From the NCBI GenBank assembly GCA_050117315.1, contig JASFMY010000014.1:1-64000 (forward strand): 64,000 nt of DNA, read 5' to 3'. This DNA comes from JANQIV01 sp050117315. Its GTDB lineage: Bacteria; Bacteroidota; Ignavibacteria; Ignavibacteriales; Melioribacteraceae. The notes under the pieces are model-generated. The model was not told the DNA's origin and made no database searches. It saw nothing but the letters and a program-made list of their open reading frames with translations. Positions 34,537 through 42,748 of the stretch are shown piece by piece; position 1 is the stretch's first letter, and every line of letters starts with the position of its first letter. The translations under genes were made by a program, and so were the position numbers.

Positions 34537-36078
34537 TTACTCCCATTCTATGGTAGACGGAGGTTTGGAGCTTACGTCGTAGACTACCCTGTTAACGCCC
34601 TGCACATTTTGTATAATTTTGTTGGATGCCTTTTCTAGTACTTCGTAGGGGAACTTGTACCAGTCTGCCGTCATCCCGTCTGTTGACGTTACGGCTCTTA
34701 ATGCAATTACATTTTCGTAAGTACGTGCATCTCCCATAACTCCTACAGACTGAACGGGCAGAAATACTGCAAATGCCTGCCATATTTCGTTGTAGATTCC
34801 GGCTGCTTTAATTTCGTCAATATAAATCTGGTCTGCTTCCTGCAGCAGTGCAACTTTATCTTTTGTAATGTCGCTTAAAATTCTAACCGCAAGTCCGGGC
34901 CCCGGAAAAGGATGACGTTCAATAAATTCTTCGGGTATTTCAAGTTCACAGCCAATTGCACGGACTTCGTCTTTAAATAGTTCGCGGAAAGGTTCAATTA
35001 ATTTCAGGTTCATTTTTTCCGGCAGTCCGCCGACGTTGTGGTGCGTTTTTATTGTTACGGATTTGCCTTTTACCGAAACCGATTCTATCACGTCAGGGTA
35101 AAGCGTACCCTGTATTAAGTATTCTATTCCTTCAAAGTTTTTTGCTTCTTCTTCAAACACTTCAATAAATGTATTGCCTATAATTTTTCTTTTCTTTTCG
35201 GGATCAAATACGTCTTTTAGTCTGCCCAAAAATTTATCTTCGGCATTAACATGAATAATATCAATATGATATTTATCCATGAACATTTTGATGATGTTTG
35301 CGCTTTCGTTTTTTCTCATTAAGCCGGTATCAACGTGTACACATATCAACTGATCGCCGATTGCTTTGTGCATCAAAATTACCGCAACAGATGAGTCTAC
35401 CCCGCCGCTTAATGCGCATATTACTTTATTTGATCCTACTTTGCTCTTTATTTCATCAGTGCTCTGCTTTATGAAATTCTGCGGCGTCCAATCCCCTTTG
35501 CAATTGCATATACCAAAAATAAAGTTGCTTAATATTTTTTTACCTTCTACCGTATGCGCCACCTCGGGATGGAACTGTACACCGTAAATATTTTTCTCTT
35601 CGTTTGAAATAACACAGTTGGGCGAGTTACCGGATTCTGCGTCAACTTTAAAGTTTTCCGGGAAATCTTTTATATAATCACCGTGGCTCATCCAGACAAC
35701 TGAATTATCTTTTACTCCCTTCAACAATTTTGATTCGTTTTTAATTTTGAGATGAGCTTTGCCGTATTCTCTTTTATCCGCCGGGACAACTTTACCGTTA
35801 AATGCATCGGATACAATCTGGAGCCCGTAACAAATTCCAAGCACAGGAACGTTTAACGAAAATATTTCACCCGAAATTTTAGGCGAGTCTTCGTCATAAA
35901 TACTCATGGGTCCGCCGGAAAGTATTATTCCCTTTGGCTTTAGTTTTTTTATTTGGTCCATGGAAAAGCTGTGAGGATGGATTTCCGAATAAACATTGCT
36001 TTCCCTAATTCTGCGAGCTATCAACTGCGTAAACTGGGAACCAAAATCCAGTATCAAAATATTTTCACTGTGTTCCAT
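34537..36078 (-). CDS. guaA: GMP synthase (glutamine-hydrolysing)
   Basis: A 513-residue two-part enzyme that aminates XMP to GMP. The class I glutaminase covers about residues 1-195, with Cys83 in GICYGLQ and the His/Glu pair in VQFHPEVAHT. The ATP pyrophosphatase P-loop is ALSGGVDSSVAVIL near 225, and the dimerisation domain ends in the conserved KPPSTIEWE. Full length and apparently intact. Its 3' end is a known integration hotspot in bacteria, and a second diverged copy of that end lies just beyond it. Confidence 0.96.
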   Translation of the reverse strand: MEHSENILILDFGSQFTQLIARRIRESNVYSEIHPHSFSMDQIKKLKPKGIILSGGPMSIYDEDSPKISGEIFSLNVPVLGICYGLQIVSDAFNGKVVPADKREYGKAHLKIKNESKLLKGVKDNSVVWMSHGDYIKDFPENFKVDAESGNSPNCVISNEEKNIYGVQFHPEVAHTVEGKKILSNFIFGICNCKGDWTPQNFIKQSTDEIKSKVGSNKVICALSGGVDSSVAVILMHKAIGDQLICVHVDTGLMRKNESANIIKMFMDKYHIDIIHVNAEDKFLGRLKDVFDPEKKRKIIGNTFIEVFEEEAKNFEGIEYLIQGTLYPDVIESVSVKGKSVTIKTHHNVGGLPEKMNLKLIEPFRELFKDEVRAIGCELEIPEEFIERHPFPGPGLAVRILSDITKDKVALLQEADQIYIDEIKAAGIYNEIWQAFAVFLPVQSVGVMGDARTYENVIALRAVTSTDGMTADWYKFPYEVLEKASNKIIQNVQGVNRVVYDVSSKPPSTIEWE

Positions 36079-36108
36079 TTATAAATCCTTCTTTTTTAAA
36101 AGAAGAAG

Positions 36109-36195
36109 AGGCTGTGTTAAAAGTAATATAAACGTCATTGCAAGGAAGGTCACTTCTTTTTGCTCGTGATGTTAGAAAAGCTTTTTACACAGCCT
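36109..36195. repeat. MITE-like inverted repeat between gcvH and guaA
   Basis: AGGCTGTGTTAAAAG (36109-36123) pairs with CTTTTTACACAGCCT (36181-36195) at 14 of 15 positions around a 57-base centre that contains CGTCATTGCAAGGAAGGTCAC, reminiscent of widespread intergenic repeats. It fills most of the 141-base gap and may also serve as a terminator for gcvH. Confidence 0.5.
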
Positions 36196-36219
36196 TTTCA
36201 AAAAATTCAAAACCTAATT

Positions 36220-36600
36220 TTACCCGTTGATTGAATCTTTATAAGCGTCTGCATCCATCAAACCGTCTAAATCTGCAACGTCTGTAATTTCAACTTTTAT
36301 AAGCCAGCCTTTGTTGTACGGGTCTTCGTTTATTGACTGCGGTTCGTCTTCCAGGCTTGCATTAATTTCAATAACTTTTCCGCTGCATGGTGCGAATAAA
36401 TCACTAACGGTTTTAACTGCTTCTATTGTTCCGAATGATTCGCCTTTTTCAATTGTTTCCAGGTCTGCCTCTATATCTACAAATACTATATCGCCTAATT
36501 CCCCCTGTGCGTAATCGGTAATTCCGATAGTTCCAACATTGCCTTCAACTTTCATCCATTCATGATCGCTTGTATATTTTAGTTCAGCAGGTATATTCAT
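36220..36600 (-). CDS. gcvH: Glycine cleavage system H protein
   Basis: A 126-residue lipoyl carrier that shuttles the aminomethyl group among the glycine decarboxylase proteins. The lipoyl lysine is Lys63 in GTIEAVKTVSDL; KYTSDHEWM and VGITDYAQGELGDIVFVD-type segments are conserved. The gcvP and gcvT genes are not in the window. It follows accC by 15 bases, so it may be read with the carboxylase genes. Confidence 0.95.
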   Translation of the reverse strand: MNIPAELKYTSDHEWMKVEGNVGTIGITDYAQGELGDIVFVDIEADLETIEKGESFGTIEAVKTVSDLFAPCSGKVIEINASLEDEPQSINEDPYNKGWLIKVEITDVADLDGLMDADAYKDSING

Positions 36601-36615
36601 AACTACCTCAATTTT

Positions 36616-37956
36616 TTATTTGTTATTTAGTAATTGATCTATAAATGATGTATCGTAATCAGAATTCTTAAATTTCTCGTTATCCAAAACCATTTTATGA
36701 AACGGAAGTGTTGTTTTAACTCCTTCAATGGTAAATTCTTCAAAAGCCCTTTTGGCCCTGATAATAGCGTGCTCCCTGTCGGTGCCCCATACAATCATTT
36801 TAGCAATCAAGGAATCATAAAAAGGGGATATTGAATAATCGTTGTAAACATGTGAATCAATTCTTATTCCGAATCCGCCGGGGAAGTGCAGGTATTCCAG
36901 CATGCCGGGAGATGGCCTGAAATCTTTTTCAGGGTCTTCCGCATTAATTCTAAATTCAAAACTATGCCCGTTAGGTTTCCGCGGCAGGTTTTCAACTTCA
37001 TTGCCTGCTGCAACAAGTATCTGCTGTTTAATTAAGTCAAGCCCTTGTACAGATTCTGTAACCGGATGTTCAACTTGAATTCTTGTGTTCATTTCTATGA
37101 AATAGAAATCTTGATTTTTATCAACAAGGAATTCAACCGTACCGGCTCCTTCATAGTTTATTGAAGACGCTCCGAGTACGGAGGCTTCACTCATCTGATT
37201 CCTAACTTCTTCGGAGATAATAGGCGAAGGCGCTTCTTCAATTAATTTTTGATGGCGTCTTTGAATAGAGCAGTCTCTTTCGCCGTATGAATAAACGTTA
37301 CCTTTTTGATCACCGACGACCTGTATTTCAACATGCCTAGGATTTTCAATAAATTTTTCGAGGTACAACCCGGCATCGTTGAACGATGCTTCGGCTTCAG
37401 AGCTTGCAATTTGAAATGCTTTTTCAAGTTCTTTTTCACAAAAGACAATTCTCATTCCTTTACCGCCACCGCCGGATTTTGCTTTGAGCATAACCGGGTA
37501 ACCTATTTCATCAGCAACTTTTTTTGCAGTGCTTACATCTTTAACAACGCCGTCGCTTCCCGGAACAACGGGTACGCCGCAAGCTTTCATTGTTTCTTTT
37601 GCAAGGGCTTTATCACCCATTTTGTTAATCATTTTGGCAGACGGGCCAATAAATTTTATGTTTGATTCTTTACATATTTCAGAGAAATTCGGGTTTTCCG
37701 AAAGGAATCCGTATCCCGGATGAATTGCATCAGCACCGGTAATTTGAGCTGCGGACATAATGCTTGGGATTTTGAGATAACTTTCCCTGCTGTTTGCAGG
37801 TCCAATACAGACGGCCTCATCGGCAAATATTACATGCAGTGAATCTCTATCGGCTTCGGAATAAACAGCAACTGTTGGAATGCCAAGTTCTTTGCAAGTT
37901 CTAATAACTCTTAAAGCAATTTCACCGCGATTAGCTATGAGAATTTTTTTGAACAA
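36616..37956 (-). CDS. accC: Biotin carboxylase of acetyl-CoA carboxylase
   Basis: A 446-residue ATP-grasp enzyme that carboxylates biotin on AccB, the first step of fatty acid synthesis. It shows KILIANRGEIALRVIRT at the N-terminus, HPGYGFLSEN, the glycine-rich loop SGGGGKGMRIV and FIEMNTRIQVEHPVTE with catalytic Glu and Arg. The TTG at 37956 has GAGG seven bases upstream. It is directly downstream of accB (22 bases). The carboxyltransferase genes accA and accD are not nearby. Confidence 0.95.
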   Translation of the reverse strand: MFKKILIANRGEIALRVIRTCKELGIPTVAVYSEADRDSLHVIFADEAVCIGPANSRESYLKIPSIMSAAQITGADAIHPGYGFLSENPNFSEICKESNIKFIGPSAKMINKMGDKALAKETMKACGVPVVPGSDGVVKDVSTAKKVADEIGYPVMLKAKSGGGGKGMRIVFCEKELEKAFQIASSEAEASFNDAGLYLEKFIENPRHVEIQVVGDQKGNVYSYGERDCSIQRRHQKLIEEAPSPIISEEVRNQMSEASVLGASSINYEGAGTVEFLVDKNQDFYFIEMNTRIQVEHPVTESVQGLDLIKQQILVAAGNEVENLPRKPNGHSFEFRINAEDPEKDFRPSPGMLEYLHFPGGFGIRIDSHVYNDYSISPFYDSLIAKMIVWGTDREHAIIRAKRAFEEFTIEGVKTTLPFHKMVLDNEKFKNSDYDTSFIDQLLNNK

Positions 37957-37978
37957 TATTAAACCTCAGTAAAAGGGA

Positions 37979-38461
37979 TTAACTTTTTTCAATTAGAAAC
38001 AGGGGCTGGTTATATTCAACCGGAGTAGCATTTTCAACCAGAATTTTGACGATCCTTCCGCCCATGTCGCTTTCAATTTCATTCATTAGTTTCATTGCTT
38101 CAACAATGCATAAAACCGTGCCTTCACTTACATGGTCGCCGACTTTTACATAAGGGTCTGCATCTGGTGCAGGCGCCCTGTAAAAAGTACCAACTATAGG
38201 CGATTTAACTTCATGTAAATTTTCGGCTGAAGTTTTTTCTTCTTTTGATTCTTCCTTAGTCTCTGTTTCTATAGCCGCCGCGCTTGTAGCTTGCTGCTGT
38301 GGAACAGATTGAATGACTTGAGGCTGAGGAGCCGTTACTGTATTATGGTTTACAGTATTTTTTGAAATGCTTATTTTTAGATCGCCTTCTTCAACGGCAA
38401 AATCGGAAATGTCGCTGTTCTCAACGATCTTTATTAGCTTCTTAATTAAGTTTAGGTCCAT
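37979..38461 (-). CDS. accB: Biotin carboxyl carrier protein
   Basis: A 160-residue protein. An N-terminal helical segment is followed by a Gln/Ala/Glu-rich flexible linker at about residues 40-85, then a biotinyl domain with VEAMKLMNEI, where Lys124 is the biotin site. Residues VKSPIVGTFYRAPAPDADPY contain the thumb region typical of bacterial AccB. It carries carboxybiotin between AccC and the carboxyltransferase. It sits five bases after efp in the same transcript. Confidence 0.94.
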   Translation of the reverse strand: MDLNLIKKLIKIVENSDISDFAVEEGDLKISISKNTVNHNTVTAPQPQVIQSVPQQQATSAAAIETETKEESKEEKTSAENLHEVKSPIVGTFYRAPAPDADPYVKVGDHVSEGTVLCIVEAMKLMNEIESDMGGRIVKILVENATPVEYNQPLFLIEKS

Positions 38462-38466
38462 AGTCT

Positions 38467-39036
38467 TTAATTTGATTTTAATCTTTCTGCATATTCCCCT
38501 TTACGGGTGTCAACTTTAAGCAAGTCCCCCTCATTAACAAATAAAGGCACTTGAATTTCCGCCCCTGTTTCAAGCGTAGCAGGTTTCATAACGTTTGTAG
38601 CCGTATCGCCTTTAAAGCCGGGCTCGGTTGCAGTAACTGCAAGCTCAACAAAAATCGGTATTTCAACTGTTACAATCTGGTCACTGTCGTCATGCAGAAT
38701 TTCAATATCTTCACCTTCTTTTAAGAACTTTGTTCCATCGCCAAACATTTCATCCGGAACAGTTAACTGTTCGTAGGTTTCGTTATCCATTAATACCAAA
38801 CCACCGGCTTCCCTGTATAGGTACTGGTATTTTTTTCTTTCTACTCTAACAACATCAACCGATTCACCCGAACGGAAGGTATTATCAAGGACTTTACCGT
38901 TTTGAAGGTTTTTGAGTTTTGTTCTAACAAACGCACCGCCTTTACCCGGTTTTACGTGCTGAAATTCAACAATTGAGTACAGGCCGCCTTTAAATTTTAT
39001 GATTAATCCGTTTCTGAAATCTGATGTATCAGCCAT
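38467..39036 (-). CDS. efp: Translation elongation factor P
   Basis: A 189-residue three-domain factor that rescues ribosomes stalled at polyproline. The tip loop reads KPGKGGAFVR with Lys32 at the modification site, so it is the lysine-type EF-P (beta-lysylated or otherwise modified), not the arginine type. The family signature near the end is present in the form VNEGDLLKVDTRKGEYAER. It heads an efp-accB-accC-gcvH gene run; efp-accB-accC adjacency is widespread in bacteria. Confidence 0.95.
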   Translation of the reverse strand: MADTSDFRNGLIIKFKGGLYSIVEFQHVKPGKGGAFVRTKLKNLQNGKVLDNTFRSGESVDVVRVERKKYQYLYREAGGLVLMDNETYEQLTVPDEMFGDGTKFLKEGEDIEILHDDSDQIVTVEIPIFVELAVTATEPGFKGDTATNVMKPATLETGAEIQVPLFVNEGDLLKVDTRKGEYAERLKSN

Positions 39037-39218
39037 CTTTTCCTTCTATATTTATTTAATATAAATAGGGTTAACACTAAAAGCAAAATTATTTTAAATT
39101 CACGAATTTTTCATCATGTTATATATATTACCCGCAACCGCAGATGTTGAAAAATTTGAATTTTAGAAAAATTAGATACTTCAATCCCGCGTACCGGATG
39201 TAACATCGTTAATATGCC

Positions 39219-39911
39219 CTACCCAAGTTTTAGTTTTTCAAGATACCTATTAACCTGATTTGCCTCGGTAGAAGTTTTGTATTCACTTTTAATAACTTCA
39301 AATAACTCTTTGGCCTTATCTTTTTTCCCAGCTTTGGAATAATTAATTCCGGCGTTTAATAAGTAATTAGGGTTGGATACGTTATTTTTGTCTACTTTTG
39401 CAGCATCTCCAAATAACGATGCAGCTTTTTCAAAATTATCTTCGGCTTCGTAACAGCCGGCTAAACCGGCCAATGCAGAGGCTTTATAGATATTGCTGCT
39501 GCCGGAATAGTCATCGTAGTATTTTTTTGCGTCATCTATTTTTCCGAGAAAGTAATAGCTGTTTGCCAAAAAGATTTTAGCTGTTTCGCCTTGTTCGGTT
39601 CCACCGTATTTGTCAACAACGTTAAGGAATCCGGTCATGTTAGTGCCGGGAACTCCGTCAATAGCTTCCTGGAATTTTTTTTCTTCATAAAATTTGATTA
39701 CCCTGGAAATTTCGGCGTTTGCCTGCTGGTTTTGTTCTTCTAAATTATTAATATATATCACACTCCCAACAACTATTACTGCAACTATTGCTAATCCGGA
39801 AAGTATCTTTGTCTGATATTCATTATAGAAATCCAGAAACTTATAATAAGAGGTTACAAGTTTATCTTCTTGGATTTCCTTTTTTGATATTTTTTTCTTC
39901 TTTGCTAACAA
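39219..39911 (-). CDS. Membrane-anchored TPR protein, YfgM/BamD-like style
   Basis: A 230-residue protein with a lysine-rich cytoplasmic start, one transmembrane helix (ILSGLAIVAVIVVGSVIYI, about residues 35-55), then tetratricopeptide repeats in the periplasm (GETAKIFLANSYYFLGKIDDAKKYYDDY and YLLNAGINYSKAGKKDKAKELF in segments). The layout resembles YfgM, which links the Sec translocon to periplasmic chaperones; the function here is inferred only. The TTG start at 39911 has GGGAG six bases upstream. Confidence 0.7.
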   Translation of the reverse strand: MLAKKKKISKKEIQEDKLVTSYYKFLDFYNEYQTKILSGLAIVAVIVVGSVIYINNLEEQNQQANAEISRVIKFYEEKKFQEAIDGVPGTNMTGFLNVVDKYGGTEQGETAKIFLANSYYFLGKIDDAKKYYDDYSGSSNIYKASALAGLAGCYEAEDNFEKAASLFGDAAKVDKNNVSNPNYLLNAGINYSKAGKKDKAKELFEVIKSEYKTSTEANQVNRYLEKLKLG

Positions 39912-39967
39912 CTTAAACTCCCTAAAAAAATAATTGCAAATTTTGAGAACAGTGAAAATAATAAAAT

Positions 39968-41017
39968 TTATAAACCAATCCTAACATGATTTGAAAAAAT
40001 CCAGGCCTTGTTTTCAATGTAAACTTCCACCCTGTAAGCGCCGGGACGTTTTATGATGAACTCGGCATCAATGTTTTCAACTTCGTCAATAACAACCCCG
40101 TTCCTTAGCAGTTTTATTGTTCCGGTTATATTGGGCAGCAACACACGCAGCCTTGAATCTTTGCAGAGATCAAAGGTATCACCCATTTGATAAATTCTAC
40201 CTTCGCATTCGGCAAAAAACCTGAATCCCTTGGCATCCCCGTAATAATAGTTTGAGACAAAACATTGTCCTTTTTTAAGAGAATCTAGCAGCAGGTTCTG
40301 CGCATTTTTAACTGCTCCGAGGTCATCGCTTTTTTCAATTTTGTGATCTGTTAAGATGTGTGTTCTTACTGATTTATACAAAACTTTATAAGGGAAGACT
40401 TCTACTTCAAAAAAGCCCAACAGATTAATTTTATGTGCATGAGCGTCTATTCCGCCGATTCCTACAAGTTTCCTTCTGAGGTTTATTTCATCCCATTTAT
40501 CCAGGGTTTCTTTAGGTGGTGCAACAATTGAACGGAGCGGGTGAACAAAATAATTATATTTATTATCTTCGGTTAAGCCTTCCATCCATTCGGACATATG
40601 GTTCCAGATTTCTATGCCGTCAAAATCTTCCGAGTCCCACTCAAGCCACGGGAAAGGCGGGTGTTCCTTCATCGAGGATCTTTTTTCATGGGGGTGCGCT
40701 ATAATTCCCATGCCGCCGGAATCTTTTACTTTTTTTGTATATTCCTTAGCAGGCAAACGGGTAGAAAATGCTTCATCAATTCCAATTGCCAGGAGATGAT
40801 TTTTGTTTTCTTTATCGTTTATTTCGCAGCCTACAATAAGCAGTGTGTTGCCGTACCATTTTTCATACCCTTCTTTCTTGGCCCTGAGAGTATTGTGGTC
40901 TGTTAAAACTATATAGTCCAGTCCTACTTCGTCTGCAAAACCGCATATATCTTCAACAGTACCGGAGCCGTCTGAAAATTCAGAATGTATATGGAAAGCT
41001 CCCACATATTCATACAT
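39968..41017 (-). CDS. PHP-domain metal-dependent phosphoesterase-like protein
   Basis: A 349-residue protein. The PHP domain opens with AFHIHSEFSDGSG (HxH) and continues with VLTDHNTLRAK, VGCEIND, GIIAHPHEKRS and GGIDAHAHK, which provide the metal-binding His and Asp residues of the PHP superfamily. After about residue 270 a beta-rich C-terminal domain follows (RVLLPNITGTIKLLRNG, AYRVEVYIENK), as in CehA/McbA-type hydrolases. No signal peptide. The substrate is unknown. Confidence 0.75.
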   Translation of the reverse strand: MYEYVGAFHIHSEFSDGSGTVEDICGFADEVGLDYIVLTDHNTLRAKKEGYEKWYGNTLLIVGCEINDKENKNHLLAIGIDEAFSTRLPAKEYTKKVKDSGGMGIIAHPHEKRSSMKEHPPFPWLEWDSEDFDGIEIWNHMSEWMEGLTEDNKYNYFVHPLRSIVAPPKETLDKWDEINLRRKLVGIGGIDAHAHKINLLGFFEVEVFPYKVLYKSVRTHILTDHKIEKSDDLGAVKNAQNLLLDSLKKGQCFVSNYYYGDAKGFRFFAECEGRIYQMGDTFDLCKDSRLRVLLPNITGTIKLLRNGVVIDEVENIDAEFIIKRPGAYRVEVYIENKAWIFSNHVRIGL

Positions 41018-41072
41018 TTTGCTGATCCTTAATCATTGAAGCATAAAAAGGTATGTAAAGGTATAAAATTTT

Positions 41073-41375
41073 TTAATTTTCCACTTCAAATAAAGTTGAA
41101 TAATTGGTTGTCTGCTGCTTAATCATGTCGGATAATTTAGTCATCAAAATATCTACTCTTTCGTCCTGCTCATCATCAAACTCTTCGTAAGCTTCTTTGC
41201 TTTCAAAAATGTAAATTTCTTCAAAGCTGTTCTTATCTTTCTTTGTTTCGTAAATAGAATAGTTCTCAAGTCCTTCGGCTTTTACCAAATTTTTTAATTC
41301 TCTGATTACGTCAAGATATTCTTCTCTTCTCTCCGGAATTACAGAATATTTAATAGCGAATATGACTTTACCCAT
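41073..41375 (-). CDS. ABM-like dimeric alpha/beta-barrel protein
   Basis: A 100-residue protein with the ferredoxin-like pattern of antibiotic biosynthesis monooxygenase domains: VIFAIKYSVIPERREEYLDV, then ENYSIYETKKDKNSFEEIYI and FESKEAYEEFDDEQDERV. Such proteins are small dimers of varied function. No cofactor motif is visible. It follows dapF by 24 bases, so it may be co-transcribed with it. Function unknown. Confidence 0.55.
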   Translation of the reverse strand: MGKVIFAIKYSVIPERREEYLDVIRELKNLVKAEGLENYSIYETKKDKNSFEEIYIFESKEAYEEFDDEQDERVDILMTKLSDMIKQQTTNYSTLFEVEN

Positions 41376-41399
41376 TTTTCAGTTTTCCTTTTTTCAATT

Positions 41400-42254
41400 T
41401 CAAATTAAAACTTTTCCACTAAAAATTTCTCTTACTTTGCCGGTAAGAGTTATGTTGTCTATTTTATTGTTAATGTGCTTAAAATCTATTTTCAATACGT
41501 CACCCCTTTTTGTGTAAACCTCAACAGGAGGTTTAAGTTTATCTTTACATGAAGCGATTACCGCAGCGGCAACTGCGCCGGTTCCGCATGACAGTGTTTC
41601 CCCTTCAACTCCTTTTTCAAAAGAACGGATATGCACACCTTTTCCCGGTAGATCAATAATGCATACATTAGTACCCTCAGGCTGAAATTCTTTTAACCAC
41701 CTGATTTCACTGCCGATAATCTCCAGGGGTACTTCATTAACACCGGTATATGAAGAATCCTTTTTTCGCGGATCGGCAAGTATGTCCTTGCTTTCTATAA
41801 TAATGTAGGGCGATCCTGTATGAACAAATGATGCGTTAATTAGCTGATTGTATGCTTTCACCTCTAAGTCTAAGTTCAACTTTTCCGGCGGCATTAAATC
41901 TAATTTTACCAGATTATCGCCAATCACTTCGCCGGAATATTCAACTCCATTGTTGATAAAAGCTGCAAAATTGTTTTTCAGTCTATTGGACTGCCACACA
42001 TAATAAACGGCACATCGCGCACCGTTTCCGCAAAGCATCCCTGTTGATCCGTCGGAATTATAATACTCAAGTTCAAAATCATACTTTTCATGATCGTCGA
42101 TTATTAAAACTCCGTCGGCTCCAATACCGGTTCTTCTCCTGCAATAAGAAACAATATCAAAATTTTTAAGAACAAAATCATGATTAAGTTTTTTATCAAT
42201 CAGGATAAAATCATTTCCCGTTCCGCTAAATTTAGAGAAAAAAACTTTTTTCAT
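41400..42254 (-). CDS. dapF: Diaminopimelate epimerase
   Basis: A 284-residue PLP-independent epimerase converting LL- to meso-diaminopimelate for lysine and peptidoglycan synthesis. The catalytic cysteine pair is Cys75 (MLCGNGARC) and Cys223 (LSCGTGAVAAAV). The N-terminus FSKFSGTGNDFILID is also characteristic. Full length. There is a 90-base gap to the upstream frameshifted gene. Confidence 0.95.
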   Translation of the reverse strand: MKKVFFSKFSGTGNDFILIDKKLNHDFVLKNFDIVSYCRRRTGIGADGVLIIDDHEKYDFELEYYNSDGSTGMLCGNGARCAVYYVWQSNRLKNNFAAFINNGVEYSGEVIGDNLVKLDLMPPEKLNLDLEVKAYNQLINASFVHTGSPYIIIESKDILADPRKKDSSYTGVNEVPLEIIGSEIRWLKEFQPEGTNVCIIDLPGKGVHIRSFEKGVEGETLSCGTGAVAAAVIASCKDKLKPPVEVYTKRGDVLKIDFKHINNKIDNITLTGKVREIFSGKVLI

Positions 42255-42344
42255 GACACCGCAAAATAAACCTAAATGGGATGGTTTGCAATAAGAAATA
42301 ATTTAATATTATTTCAAAAACATGTTTAAATAAGAAATGTATTT

Positions 42345-42748
42345 TTATCCGGGTGAGATTTTTTTTAATCTTTCATGATAATTTTTGGCCTTATCTATTT
42401 GATTGTTGAAAAAATAAGACCTTGTTAAATTGAATAAAACCTGCTCATCGTTCAAATCGGCTTTGTTCAAATTAAGTATAGCTTCGTCGAAATCTTTATT
42501 CCTTAATGCTACCTGCCCAATCCATTTATATGCGCACCTGCTCTCTTTGTAATTAAGCGATCTTCGAAACAATGCAGAAGCTTTATCATATCTTTTTATT
42601 TTTAGAAGAACCGTAGCTGCCCTTTCATAAAACTCCAACTCGAAGAGAATTGATATTACCAACGCCATGTATTCCTTTAGTGCCTCGTTAAGTCTGCCGT
42701 TTTTCTCGAATTTGTTACCCAGCGCTTCTTCTTATTTACTTTCGGCAT
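42345..42748 (-). pseudogene. TPR-like protein gene with a single-base frameshift
   Basis: The open frame at 42345-42668 encodes a repeat protein (ELEFYERAATVLLKIKRYDK, AYKWIGQVALRNKDFDEAIL, DLNDEQVLFNLTRSYFFNNQ), but its frame runs upstream into KNGRLNEALKEYMALV without a start codon. An ATG at 42746-42748 begins MPKVNK in a different frame; adding one base near 42730 would join them as MPKVNKEEALGNKFEKNGRL. So the gene seems to begin at 42748, right after the GH94 stop (TAAATG), and to be broken by a one-base deletion or a sequencing error. Confidence 0.55.

Noticed and set aside
42345..42748. Programmed ribosomal frameshift in the TPR gene
   Set aside because: The local sequence AAATAAGAAGAAG is not a recognised slippery site with a following structure; mutation or sequencing error is simpler.
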